This document shows, in pieces, positions 1-7,621 of a DNA stretch of 64,000 nucleotides (the stretch's first letter is position 1; each line of letters starts with the position of its first letter). Under the pieces are notes generated by a model, which had not been told where the DNA came from, did not search any database, and saw only the letters and a program-made list of their open reading frames with translations. The DNA is from Paenibacillus piri (GTDB lineage: Bacteria > Bacillota > Bacilli > Paenibacillales > NBRC-103111). A program made the position numbers and the translations under genes. The stretch spans positions 310,001-374,000 of the forward strand of contig NZ_SMRT01000004.1 in NCBI RefSeq assembly GCF_004354045.1, read 5' to 3'.

Positions 1-69
1 CACGTTTAAAGATAGGACGTTCCAAGCATTATACCCCCGTTCAAAAAAAGCGGCTGTTTATTTATGTTT

Positions 70-95
70 AAAAAAGAAGGAACACGAAGTGTTCC
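70..95 (-). terminator. Rho-independent terminator after tsf
   Basis: Read on the minus strand, a 7-bp stem GGAACAC/GTGTTCC with a 3-base loop is followed by TTCTTTTTT. It starts about 20 bases after the tsf stop and should end the rpsB-tsf transcript. The 65 bases between it and the window edge show no gene. Confidence 0.85.
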
Positions 96-117
96 CACAT
101 TTTTTATGCCTTATTTA

Positions 118-768
118 TTACTTCTTGACTTGCGCCATTACTTCTTCGGCGAAGTTTTCTTGTTTTTTCTCCAGCCCTTCGCCCAATTCGAAGCGTACGA
201 AACGGCGAATCGTGATGTTCTCGCCGATGGTCGCCACTTTCTCATTCAGCAGCTGGCTCACTTTTTTATCCGGATCTTTAATGAAGGACTGCTCCATCAA
301 GCAAAACTCTTCATAGTATTTGCTAAGGCGGCCTTCGACCATTTTCTCAACGATATTAGCCGGTTTGCCTTCGTTCAACGCCTGGTTTTTCAAAATTTCG
401 CGTTCTTTCTCAATCGCTTCCTGCGGTACTTCTTCGCGGCGCACATACAACGGGCTGGCCGCTGCGATCTGCATCGCAATATCTCTCGCAAATTCACGGA
501 ATTGATCGGTTTTTCCGACGAAGTCCGTTTCACAGTTGATTTCTACCAATACGCCGATCCGTCCGCCGGCATGAATGTAGGATTCGACAACGCCTTCAGT
601 CGCGATCCGTCCCGCTTTGTTGGCTGCCGCCGACAATCCTTTTTCGCGAAGAATTTCAGCCGCTTTTGTCAAATCGCCATTCGCTTCTTCCAACGCTTTT
701 TTGCAATCGAGCATTCCCGCTCCTGTTTTTTCACGCAATTCTTTTACTGATGCCGCATTTACCGCCAT
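118..768 (-). CDS. tsf: Translation elongation factor Ts (EF-Ts), short form
   Basis: Guanine-nucleotide exchange factor that releases GDP from EF-Tu in the cytoplasm. The 216-residue protein opens with a UBA-like helical domain (residues 1-50, with the characteristic [15 protein letters not shown] stretch) and carries the EF-Tu contact motif TDFVGK at 81-86. At 216 residues it is much shorter than the B. subtilis protein of about 293 residues; one half of the usual core repeat is absent, as in other short EF-Ts proteins. A GGAGG box 7 bases upstream supports the ATG at 768. It follows rpsB, and a terminator closes the pair. Not truncated: both ends are intact. Confidence 0.97.
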   Translation of the reverse strand: MAVNAASVKELREKTGAGMLDCKKALEEANGDLTKAAEILREKGLSAAANKAGRIATEGVVESYIHAGGRIGVLVEINCETDFVGKTDQFREFARDIAMQIAAASPLYVRREEVPQEAIEKEREILKNQALNEGKPANIVEKMVEGRLSKYYEEFCLMEQSFIKDPDKKVSQLLNEKVATIGENITIRRFVRFELGEGLEKKQENFAEEVMAQVKK

Positions 769-808
769 GATTTGGCCTCCTTGTAAGATAGACTATACAA
801 CTCTAAAA

Positions 809-849
809 AAAGGGCGGTGAAAGGATTTTGCACCTTTGAACCACCCTTT
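809..849 (-). promoter_or_regulatory. Hairpin between rpsB and tsf
   Basis: On the minus strand AAAGGGTGG and CCGCCCTTT pair (one G-T wobble), with an inner AAAGG/CCTTT helix, followed directly by a T-run. It has the form of an intrinsic terminator and lies about 40 bases upstream of tsf. It could lower tsf expression relative to rpsB, or act as a processing/stability site. Seen in sequence; function inferred. Confidence 0.6.
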
Positions 850-861
850 CCTATTCAGCCC

Positions 862-1560
862 TTAAGCTGTTGTTTGTTCACCTTGGCGTGCTTCGATCAC
901 TGCATCGGCGATTTTCGCCGTCAACAGCTTCACGGCACGAATCGCGTCGTCATTACCTGGAATGACGTAGTCGATTTCATCCGGATCGCAGTTAGTATCA
1001 ACGATACCGACGATTGGGATACCCAATTTGCGGGCTTCTGCAACCGCGATACGCTCTTTGCGAGGATCGATGACGAACAATGCGCTAGGAAGGCCTCTCA
1101 TGTTCTTGATACCGCCCAAGAACTTCTCCAAACGCTCTTGCTCTTTGCGGAGAATGATAACTTCTTTCTTAGGAAGCACGTCGAACGTGCCGTCTTGTTC
1201 CCATCTTTCCAGCTCTTTCAAGCGGTCGATACGCTTTTGAATCGTTTGGAAGTTCGTTAACGTACCGCCCAACCAGCGTTGGTTGATGTAGTACATGCCG
1301 CAGCGCTCCGCTTCTTCCGCAACGGAATCTTGAGCCTGCTTCTTCGTGCCTACGAACAAAATCGTGCCGTTTTCTTCGGCAACCGATTTGACGAAGTTGT
1401 AAGCTTCTTCCACTTTCTTGACCGTCTTTTGCAGGTCGATAATGTAAATGCCGTTTCTTTCAGTGAAGATGTAACGATCCATTTTCGGGTTCCAACGACG
1501 GGTCTGATGACCGAAGTGCACCCCAGCTTCCAAAAGCTGTTTCATGGAGATTACTGCCAT
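862..1560 (-). CDS. rpsB: 30S ribosomal protein S2
   Basis: Small-subunit protein S2, which binds late at the 30S head-platform junction and is needed for S1 recruitment in many bacteria. The N-terminus ([18 protein letters not shown]) and the segments [18 protein letters not shown] and DPRKERIAV are S2 hallmarks. 232 residues, a normal length for Firmicutes. Start chosen at the ATG at 1560, 9 bases after a perfect GGAGG; an in-frame GTG two codons upstream is too close to that box. The start lies 2 bases after the stop of a small upstream ORF. First gene of the rpsB-tsf pair, with its own promoter. Confidence 0.98.
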   Translation of the reverse strand: MAVISMKQLLEAGVHFGHQTRRWNPKMDRYIFTERNGIYIIDLQKTVKKVEEAYNFVKSVAEENGTILFVGTKKQAQDSVAEEAERCGMYYINQRWLGGTLTNFQTIQKRIDRLKELERWEQDGTFDVLPKKEVIILRKEQERLEKFLGGIKNMRGLPSALFVIDPRKERIAVAEARKLGIPIVGIVDTNCDPDEIDYVIPGNDDAIRAVKLLTAKIADAVIEARQGEQTTA

Positions 1561-1562
1561 CT

Positions 1563-1622
1563 TCACGCACCTCCTCTAAGTTTGGTTTTGGGTCTCCTCC
1601 GCTTGGATCGCATCTTCGACAT
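1563..1622 (-). CDS. Possible 19-residue basic leader peptide upstream of rpsB
   Basis: A short ORF reads [19 protein letters not shown] and stops 2 bases before the rpsB ATG. A GGAGGG box sits 7 bases before its ATG, as good as that of a real gene. Ten of 19 residues are Lys or Arg. The spacing would allow coupled translation with rpsB. No known family; could be chance, because leaders this short often contain ORFs. Confidence 0.35.
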   Translation of the reverse strand: MSKMRSKRRRPKTKLRGGA

Positions 1623-1626
1623 AAAA

Positions 1627-1641
1627 CTTCCCTCCGGGAAG
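1627..1641 (-). promoter_or_regulatory. Small hairpin in the rpsB leader
   Basis: CTTCCC and GGGAAG form a 6-bp stem around GGA, followed by TTTTAT. The loop and 3' arm hold the ribosome binding site of the 19-codon upstream ORF, so folding would hide it. Function inferred. Confidence 0.45.
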
Positions 1642-1686
1642 CACCCTTATGCGAATTGATCAGCGTGCGTTTTAACACCGTCAATA

Positions 1687-1715
1687 AATATACCATAACT
1701 GAAAATGCTATGCAA
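1687..1715 (-). promoter_or_regulatory. Sigma-A promoter of rpsB-tsf
   Basis: Minus strand: TTGCAT (1715-1710), 17-base spacer, TATATT (1692-1687). It leaves a leader of about 120 bases before rpsB and separates rpsB-tsf from the upstream motility operon. Confidence 0.75.
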
Positions 1716-1765
1716 CACTTGTTGTCGTTAGAACTTGAACCGTATTTTTCATGCCCGGAAGCCTG

Positions 1766-2284
1766 TTAGCGGGTTGTCAAAATCGACGCAACTTGACTTA
1801 AATCCGGCTGTCCCTTAAACGCATGTACCCCGGCAATAATCTTGTCATTTAACTGCTGCTTGGCCATCAGCTCTTCAAATGCCGTCCGGTCGGTGATGAC
1901 TCCACTCTTCAACAGCATATCGGCGACTACGCCAGCACTTTGCCCGTTATATACGTAAATATACACTTCCTTCACCGTTTCTTTCACGGGTTCTTTGACC
2001 GGCTGGGCCGCGGCAGGAGGCTGCTTTTCCTTTTCCTCCTTCAGCTTCTGCTGCACGATCGTATCGAGCTGCGCCTGACTGAACAGCTTCTGGTCATTTT
2101 CGAATACTTGAAAATATTTGGCCGCCGCGTCCTTCAGCTGCTGCTTATCCAACGAGCTCGGAGAGGCGTTGGCCGTACCGGGCTGCTTATTGGCGGGAGA
2201 CGCCACATTCATCAGCTCAAGCAGCAGAGCGCCGGCGATGAGGCCGGTCCCCAAGCCGTACAACCATGATTTGTTAGTGCGCAT
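1766..2284 (-). CDS. Membrane-anchored protein with MltG/YceG-like LysM subdomain
   Basis: 172 residues: one N-terminal membrane segment (about residues 8-26), a variable Ala/Lys/Gln-rich linker (30-105), and a C-terminal block of about 65 residues. That block (VYIYVYNGQSAGVVADML, then a GVI..R.AFEELM pattern and an AGVHAFKG turn) resembles the LysM-like N-terminal subdomain of endolytic transglycosylase MltG. The catalytic MltG domain with its glutamate is absent, so lytic activity is unlikely; peptidoglycan or partner binding is an inference. Last gene of the fla/che operon; it overlaps the preceding gene by 11 bases, so translation is probably coupled. Confidence 0.6.
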   Translation of the reverse strand: MRTNKSWLYGLGTGLIAGALLLELMNVASPANKQPGTANASPSSLDKQQLKDAAAKYFQVFENDQKLFSQAQLDTIVQQKLKEEKEKQPPAAAQPVKEPVKETVKEVYIYVYNGQSAGVVADMLLKSGVITDRTAFEELMAKQQLNDKIIAGVHAFKGQPDLSQVASILTTR

Positions 2285-2873
2285 GCAGACGTTCCTCCTG
2301 CTTCGCCAATTGTATGATCAGGCTGACTTCGCCTTTATTCATGCTCAGCTTCCTGGCGATATAATCCGTCGATTTCCCTTGGTCGTACAGCGCAAACAGC
2401 TCCGAATAACGCGCTTTCATATTCATCGGCGCGGTATGGCTCACAAGCTCCTCCTCCGGTTCGCCGGCGGAAGCCGCTTCCGGTTGAGCCGCCGGCAAAA
2501 CCGCTTCCGGTACCGGCTCCGCTGCCGCGGCAGCCGTCTCTCGCAGCTTTGCGGATTGCTTCTGCAGCTCTTCCGCGGCGGCGCTCAGCTTTATGATCTC
2601 CTGCACCGATTGACCCGACTGCTTCTCAAGCAGCTCGATCCGGGCGGCAAGCCTGGCCGTCTGCAGCTCGTAATCGCGCTTCGTCTCGGCGAGCAGCTGA
2701 ATCAACGCCTGGTTTTGCTCTTCCAGCTCGGCGGTAAAGTGCTCCATCGTTTCTTCGATTTCATGCAGAGCGGGGCTTGACTGTCCTTTGGTTTCATTCT
2801 TCTTTGGCATTATTTTCGCGTAAACAAGCAACACTAAGCCGCATAAAACGATATACACCCACGGTTGGTCCAA
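2274..2873 (-). CDS. Membrane-anchored coiled-coil protein, DUF6115-like, in the swrB position
   Basis: One N-terminal membrane segment (about residues 5-22), a long coiled coil (45-120), an Ala/Pro/Glu-rich linker, and a C-terminal helix-turn-helix-like block (YSELFALYDQGKSTDYIARK, then LSMNKGEVSLIIQLA). The place between sigD and rpsB and the architecture (single membrane helix plus cytoplasmic tail) match SwrB of B. subtilis, which activates assembly of the flagellar export apparatus, but I see no clear sequence match. Start set at TTG 2873, six bases after AAAGGTG; a GTG three codons upstream is the alternative. Structured repeat copy A lies just upstream. Confidence 0.55.
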   Translation of the reverse strand: MDQPWVYIVLCGLVLLVYAKIMPKKNETKGQSSPALHEIEETMEHFTAELEEQNQALIQLLAETKRDYELQTARLAARIELLEKQSGQSVQEIIKLSAAAEELQKQSAKLRETAAAAAEPVPEAVLPAAQPEAASAGEPEEELVSHTAPMNMKARYSELFALYDQGKSTDYIARKLSMNKGEVSLIIQLAKQEERLHAH

Positions 2874-2901
2874 TCCGATCACCTTTTTCCAATCATTAAA
2901 C

Positions 2902-2963
2902 CAGGATAAACGGCTTCGCCGTCCTTAGGGAACGAGCGTGTTTATCAAGGTTGTGCGAAGCAA
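2902..2963 (-). repeat. Dispersed structured intergenic repeat, copy A
   Basis: About 62 bases nearly identical to copies at 52028-52087 and 54722-54784. Plus-strand outer arms GATAAAC (2905-2911) and GTTTATC (2940-2946) are complementary and enclose the hairpin ACGGC-TTC-GCCGT (2910-2922). It follows the stop of the 110-residue gene and ends 29 bases before the next start codon. Confidence 0.8.
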
Positions 2964-2973
2964 AATATGCAAC

Positions 2974-3300
2974 TTACAAAGACAAATCGATATGCTTTCC
3001 TTTAAAAGGATGATCATGGCGGCTCGCCTGCTGTTCGGCTTCATTGGCGCCGGATCCCTTTTTGCTTCCGGCCTTGCCGTTTCTGCGGCCCTTCGCATCC
3101 TTCTCCCGATCATGCACCGACGCTTGAAGCACATCGTCCGCCCTCACGGTCCTTTGCCTGTCCATTTCCATCTGCTTCGCATGGGCGTCGGCAAGCTGCG
3201 CCTGATCCTGCCCGGGCTTATGGTTCAGCTGGTTTTGCAGGTGGCCCGCTTCATCGTTTTTATGCAATGCAAACTGGAGCTCAACCGGTCTCATGTTCAT
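2974..3300 (-). CDS. Conserved hypothetical protein of the motility operon
   Basis: 108 residues, very hydrophilic, no membrane segment or signal peptide. The N-terminal third (MNMRPVELQFALHKNDEAGH) looks like a conserved helical segment; the rest is rich in Lys, Asp, Gln and His and probably disordered. Start chosen at the ATG at 3300, 7 bases after AAGGAGG; ATGs two codons on either side are possible. It lies between fapA and the DUF6115-like gene, so it is probably co-transcribed with sigD. Function unknown. Confidence 0.6.
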   Translation of the reverse strand: MNMRPVELQFALHKNDEAGHLQNQLNHKPGQDQAQLADAHAKQMEMDRQRTVRADDVLQASVHDREKDAKGRRNGKAGSKKGSGANEAEQQASRHDHPFKGKHIDLSL

Positions 3301-3332
3301 GAACATTCCTCCTTCGGTTCATCAACGGACAG

Positions 3333-4736
3333 TTACAGAGGCACTAGCGCAATATCGCCTTCCGCTAACCGAAATTTCACATGGCTGATCGGGTCCTTGA
3401 TAAATTTTGTATATCTTCCGATTACGATCTTCGTCCCGCTATATATAGTAGAAGATACTTCAACCTTCGCCCTCTCCGAATCCTCTAGCGACTTCTCGAT
3501 TTCGAAGATGCGGTCCTTGATGGCGGCCTGTTCTTCGGAAATTTGTTTCTTGGTATGGTTGAGCTTGATCCGCATCGCGACTTTATCCGGTCCGAGCTGT
3601 CCGGCAGCCGCCAATTGATCCAGCAGGATCAGCGCTTTGTCGGTCTTGTCCACATTATCGTTGACGGACCTCAGCTGTGTCCTTAATTGCAGCAGCTCAT
3701 TGCGCAGCTCGGGCAATACGCCGACCTCGATCACCGTTACCGTCGACATCGAATTTCCGATCGTACGGGCGGAGACAAGCTCACCGGCTTGAACAATTCC
3801 GCCGACAATAAGCCCTTTTGTCCCTTTGCAAATAACATCTTTGCTGGCGCGGACCGCGGAATGCATGATACTTTGCGTGACCAAGACCTCCTCAGCGACT
3901 ACCGTGGCGTCTTGAATAAAGGAGCTGCGTACCCGCTTTCCCGCACGAATTACCCCTTTATTGTGGCCTAGTATGCCGGCGCTGATTTCGATAGAGCCTT
4001 CGGCATCCAAATCTGCGCTCTCCACGCTGCCGGTAATCCGGATATCGCCTGCCGCTTTTATTTTAAATCCGGTCAAGACGTTGCCGCGGATGACGACGGA
4101 CCCGACGAAATCGATGTTGCCGATATTGTAATCGACATCGCCATTCACTTCAAAAATCGGAAAAACATTAATCCGGTCGCGCTCGGTCAACGAAATCATG
4201 CCGTCGATCGCTGAATACATGGCCGTCTGCTCGGCATCCGCGACGACGTTCTTCCCCAGCTTGAACCTTGCTTCCTTACCGTCCTTCGCCGGCAGCGGCT
4301 CGCCGGTCACCGCTTTGCCCGGCGTTCCCGGGGTAGCGGCGATCCGCTGTGCAAGCAGCTGTCCTTTGCGAACATTATGGATCGTCGTTACTTCCTTGTA
4401 ATCGACTTTTCCGTCTTCAAGCTCCACCGGCTTTTTGGAACCGTCATTGTAATCAAATTGCAGCAAAATCGATCCGTCCTGCCCGTTGATCGGTGGCGTA
4501 CCTGTCGCTATCAATGTTTTACTCGCGAATACGGCCTTAGGGTTCTTCACAATTTCCGCCAATTTTCCCCGATCGATTCCATGAACGATATAATAGGTTT
4601 TCAATAATTCCTCTAACTGCTCCAGGCTGAATGTCAATTTGTCGTCGTTGGTTTTAAACTGCAGGAAGGCGTTAAGCTTATCGTCAGATAAAGCAATTTC
4701 CATAAAAAAACTTAGTGGAATAGCCTGCTCAGCCAT
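3333..4736 (-). CDS. fapA: FapA-type polymer-forming protein (DUF342)
   Basis: 467 residues. The N-terminal 170 residues hold the FapA N domain; the centre (about 185-330) is a right-handed beta-helix with repeated short G-x-I/V steps (GDVDYNIGNIDFVGSVVIRG, then AAGDIRITGSV); the C-terminus has a coiled coil (340-420) and a small beta tail. Family members are usually called flagellar assembly protein A, although the exact role in Gram-positive bacteria is not established. It follows sigD by 21 bases in the same operon, so a link to motility or cell shape is likely. The ATG at 4736 fits the reading frame and spacing. Confidence 0.85.
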   Translation of the reverse strand: MAEQAIPLSFFMEIALSDDKLNAFLQFKTNDDKLTFSLEQLEELLKTYYIVHGIDRGKLAEIVKNPKAVFASKTLIATGTPPINGQDGSILLQFDYNDGSKKPVELEDGKVDYKEVTTIHNVRKGQLLAQRIAATPGTPGKAVTGEPLPAKDGKEARFKLGKNVVADAEQTAMYSAIDGMISLTERDRINVFPIFEVNGDVDYNIGNIDFVGSVVIRGNVLTGFKIKAAGDIRITGSVESADLDAEGSIEISAGILGHNKGVIRAGKRVRSSFIQDATVVAEEVLVTQSIMHSAVRASKDVICKGTKGLIVGGIVQAGELVSARTIGNSMSTVTVIEVGVLPELRNELLQLRTQLRSVNDNVDKTDKALILLDQLAAAGQLGPDKVAMRIKLNHTKKQISEEQAAIKDRIFEIEKSLEDSERAKVEVSSTIYSGTKIVIGRYTKFIKDPISHVKFRLAEGDIALVPL

Positions 4737-4757
4737 TATTTCCCCTCTTTCCCATCG

Positions 4758-5540
4758 TTAGGAGTCTTGAAACAATTGATCCTGATAGCGGCCCAGCGAG
4801 CCGCGCAGCCTTAATATCGCTTTGGAGTGAAGCTGAGAAATGCGCGATGGCGACAAATTCATCACTTCCGCAATTTCGCTTAAGGACAGCTCCTCGTAAT
4901 ACAGCAGCGAGACGACGGTACGTTCCTTTTCCGTCAGCCGTTCGATTGCCTTGGCCAACGTTTCTTTTAAATAAAACTCATTTACTTTATATTCAGGATT
5001 TTTGGCTCTCTCGTCAATAAGCAAGGAAAGCCTTGTCTCCGAATCTTCTTCGCGTATAGGGTCATCAATCGAACAAACGGTTGTAACGGCGATTTCCTGC
5101 ACCATTTGCCGAAATTCATGCTCGCTCACCTGCAAATAGGCGCTCATTTCGAGATCGGTCACCGAACGCAAATAGTGCTGTTCCAGTTTTTGGTAAGCGT
5201 CCTCGATCTTTTTCGATTTTTCGCGCACGGATCTTGGCACCCAGTCTCCCTGACGCAGACCGTCAATAATTGCGCCGCGAATACGCCAGGAAGCATAGGT
5301 TTCAAATTGCAGGCCGCGCAGGTAATCAAATTTTTCAATGGCATCGATGAGCCCCATCACACCAAAGCTGGCAAGGTCATCTTTCGCCACATTTTTCGGC
5401 AGACCGACGGACAATCGGTTCGAGACATAGTCCACCAACGGCAAATATGTCTCGATAAGCGACTGCTTGGCCTCAAGGATGCCGAATTCCTTCCACTGCT
5501 TCCAGATATCGATATTGGATAAATGCGACTTTTGAATCAT
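4758..5540 (-). CDS. sigD: RNA polymerase sigma-28 factor (SigD/FliA)
   Basis: Directs RNA polymerase to late flagellar, chemotaxis and autolysin promoters. 260 residues with region 2 (LVDYVSNRLSVGLP through FETYASWRIRGAIIDGLR, about 32-100), a charged region 3 and region 4 with a helix-turn-helix (LSLSEIAEVMNLSPSRISQL, about 215-235). RGAIIDGLR followed by WVPRSVR is typical of the FliA/SigD group, not of SigA or sporulation sigma factors. It sits near the 3' end of the fla/che operon as in B. subtilis, where distance from the operon promoter limits its level. Its anti-sigma factor FlgM is not in this window. Confidence 0.96.
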   Translation of the reverse strand: MIQKSHLSNIDIWKQWKEFGILEAKQSLIETYLPLVDYVSNRLSVGLPKNVAKDDLASFGVMGLIDAIEKFDYLRGLQFETYASWRIRGAIIDGLRQGDWVPRSVREKSKKIEDAYQKLEQHYLRSVTDLEMSAYLQVSEHEFRQMVQEIAVTTVCSIDDPIREEDSETRLSLLIDERAKNPEYKVNEFYLKETLAKAIERLTEKERTVVSLLYYEELSLSEIAEVMNLSPSRISQLHSKAILRLRGSLGRYQDQLFQDS

Positions 5541-5558
5541 GAACGGTTGTCACCACCC

Positions 5559-5984
5559 TTATTGTTCCGTCATGTGACGTACAGCCTGAGCCAGCTCACC
5601 TGCATCCAAGTTTGACTTACTGGACAGCTTTGGCGGATTTAACGGGGCAAAGCCCGTACCTCCGGCGGACTCCTTCCCATCCTGCGAGTTCCTGAGCATC
5701 TGGTGCAGATCCGCTTCTTCATCCGGCGTCGACAGGTCCAGCGTATTCCCTTTATGTTCTTCCGCAGATTCGTCGTGAAGCGTCTCGGCCCCGGCCGGCT
5801 TATTAAATCCCGCTAACGTTCCGAGCGCCCATCGGCAGGCGAAGACGACCAGGAATAAAATGATAAAGCTGTAAACGCTTCGCAATAAGGTCGTCAGCCA
5901 AATATTGTTGACTATAGATACACAGAACGTGAGTGCAAACGATAATCCGCCAACCAGAAAGTTCCAACGAATCGATCCTATCAT
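5559..5984 (-). CDS. Small membrane protein between cheD and sigD
   Basis: 141 residues with two predicted N-terminal membrane segments (about 8-28 and 33-55), followed by a soluble, acidic, probably disordered tail. The tail carries a short C-terminal helix (DAGELAQAVRHMTEQ). No recognised domain. In B. subtilis cheD and sigD are adjacent, so this gene is an addition in this lineage. It starts 4 bases from the cheD stop and ends 18 bases before sigD, which points to co-expression and possibly coupled translation. A role at the membrane linked to motility is inference only. Confidence 0.6.
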   Translation of the reverse strand: MIGSIRWNFLVGGLSFALTFCVSIVNNIWLTTLLRSVYSFIILFLVVFACRWALGTLAGFNKPAGAETLHDESAEEHKGNTLDLSTPDEEADLHQMLRNSQDGKESAGGTGFAPLNPPKLSSKSNLDAGELAQAVRHMTEQ

Positions 5985-5988
5985 AGGT

Positions 5989-6483
5989 TTAAAGCTCCTT
6001 TATTCCTTGCAGCACGCTTCGGATTAACAGGACGCCGGTCTCGCAATTGAATTCAATCGTTCTCCCATAGTTGCCGCCAGTGTCTTCCGCCTTAATCGGT
6101 ATGGCATATTGCTTCAGCATGTGCTTGCAGGATTCAACGTTTCTCGGGCCGATGCGCATCGTATCAGAGCTGCTGGAAAATGCGAACATTTGTGCCCCTC
6201 CGGCCATTTTGGCTTCCAATCTTTTGATATCGGCCCCCATTGCCTGCATTTTGGCAATCATCTCGGGAATTGCCGTATCGGCGTATTTTGCGATATTGAG
6301 CTTGCCTTCCCTGGCAATTTCCGAATCCGGAAGCATCACATGCGCCATCCCTGCAATATGCGCTTTGGAATCGTACAAAGTCAGTCCGACGCAAGAGCCT
6401 AAACCCGTTGTTTTCAATACCCCGGTCAAATGGGCAACATTCAGATCGGCCATGCCTACCTTAATGAAATTGTCCTGGATCAT
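5989..6483 (-). CDS. cheD: Chemoreceptor glutamine deamidase CheD
   Basis: Deamidates glutamines in methyl-accepting chemotaxis receptors and binds CheC to stimulate its CheY-P phosphatase activity. 164 residues. The catalytic cysteine and histidine are visible in GLGSCVGLTLYD (Cys about 31) and AGMAHVMLPDS (His about 48); GGAQMF and IGPRNVE are further family motifs. Its ATG overlaps the cheC stop by 4 bases (ATGA), which suggests coupled synthesis of the partners. Confidence 0.96.
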   Translation of the reverse strand: MIQDNFIKVGMADLNVAHLTGVLKTTGLGSCVGLTLYDSKAHIAGMAHVMLPDSEIAREGKLNIAKYADTAIPEMIAKMQAMGADIKRLEAKMAGGAQMFAFSSSSDTMRIGPRNVESCKHMLKQYAIPIKAEDTGGNYGRTIEFNCETGVLLIRSVLQGIKEL

Positions 6484-7100
6484 GGAGTCTGCACTCCTAA
6501 TGCGACGAAAATTTTGTCGAACGATTCGGGGTCGGGGATAAGAAAAAAATGCCCTTCGACCTCATCGCTGCCGTCCAAAAATTTCGTGTCGATCAGCAGT
6601 GCGGAATCTCCCATTTGACCGAATTGGAGAAGTCCGTAGCTTAATATGGCGCCCGCCATATCTATAGCCAAAGCGGGTACGGTCGGCGACAGATCCAGCT
6701 GTGTCAGATCGGCCAGCGACGATAAATAGGAGCCTGCCAAAATATTGCCGATCTCGCATAAGGCCGAGAGCTCCATATCGGAGTAATGCTCGTCATCGAC
6801 AACATCGAGGCCGACCAGATTGCGCAGCAGCCGCTTGGCCGACTCCAGCGTCAGGATGAAAAACAAATTGCCCGGCGTCGCACCTTCAACCCTCAGAAAG
6901 ATGGCAATAACCACCTGCTCGGTACCGCCGACACTCTCCGCGATTTCTTCGAAAGGAACGATGCGTACTTTAGGCACCAGCATATCAACCGGCTTGTCCA
7001 GCAGCTGGGACAGCGCCGTAGCCGCATGCCCCGCTCCGATATTCCCGACTTCCTTCAGCACATCCATCTGAAATTCGGCGAATCGACCAAAAAGTTCCAC
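6480..7100 (-). CDS. cheC: CheY-P phosphatase CheC
   Basis: Dephosphorylates CheY-P and cooperates with CheD in adaptation. 206 residues with two copies of the phosphatase helix containing the conserved Glu and Asn: VGNIGAGHAATALSQLL (about 18-34) and IGNILAGSYLSSLADLT (about 116-132). Both helices keep the E-x-x-N pattern. The start is GTG at 7100, eight bases after AGAGGAG. It lies between cheW and cheD as in B. subtilis and overlaps cheD by 4 bases. Confidence 0.95.
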   Translation of the reverse strand: MELFGRFAEFQMDVLKEVGNIGAGHAATALSQLLDKPVDMLVPKVRIVPFEEIAESVGGTEQVVIAIFLRVEGATPGNLFFILTLESAKRLLRNLVGLDVVDDEHYSDMELSALCEIGNILAGSYLSSLADLTQLDLSPTVPALAIDMAGAILSYGLLQFGQMGDSALLIDTKFLDGSDEVEGHFFLIPDPESFDKIFVALGVQTP

Positions 7101-7105
7101 TCAGG

Positions 7106-7567
7106 TTACTCCTCTAGATTTTCTAATTGAACGATTTCGCTTTTGTTTAATACTTCTTCCAGATTTAAAAGGATGAGCAGCCGCGTGTCGCTCACTTTGG
7201 CGATACCTCGCAAATATTTGGCTTTGATGCCGCCAACAACTTCCGGCGGATCGTCGATGCAATCCGTATCGACATCGATTACATCGTTGGCCGCATCGAC
7301 AATCAGACCGACCTCGATATCGTTGACCGCTACAATGATGATCCGGCTGTTATCGGTATATTCGCTTTCCTCGAAGCCGAAACGGCCGCGCAGATCGATC
7401 ACCGGGGTGACGACGCCGCGCAGATTAATGACGCCTTTTACAAATTCCGGGGTTTTGGGTACGCGGGTCATCGGCTGCATACGCTCGATCGTCCGCACCC
7501 TCTCGACCTCAACGCCATATTCTTCGTGCGCCAAAGCGAATACGATTACTTTGATTTCTTCTCCCAT
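7106..7567 (-). CDS. cheW: Chemotaxis coupling protein CheW
   Basis: Links receptors to the kinase CheA in the polar signalling array. 153 residues, one CheW SH3-like domain; conserved segments are VFALAHEEYGVEVERVRTI, VKGVINLRGVVTPVIDLR (about 60-77) and a C-terminal LLILLNLEEVL strand-helix. The start was moved to the ATG at 7567, 9 bases after AGGAGG; a TTG six codons upstream overlaps that box. Lies between cheA and cheC in the chemotaxis block. Confidence 0.96.
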   Translation of the reverse strand: MGEEIKVIVFALAHEEYGVEVERVRTIERMQPMTRVPKTPEFVKGVINLRGVVTPVIDLRGRFGFEESEYTDNSRIIIVAVNDIEVGLIVDAANDVIDVDTDCIDDPPEVVGGIKAKYLRGIAKVSDTRLLILLNLEEVLNKSEIVQLENLEE

Positions 7568-7621
7568 CTTGCCGTGCCTCCTCAAAAGTTATCGTTAACG
7601 TATGTCATAAGCTGGCTGTGC

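Noticed and set aside
1..69. Regulatory element upstream of the next gene at the window edge
   Set aside because: Too short and without a recognisable promoter or hairpin.
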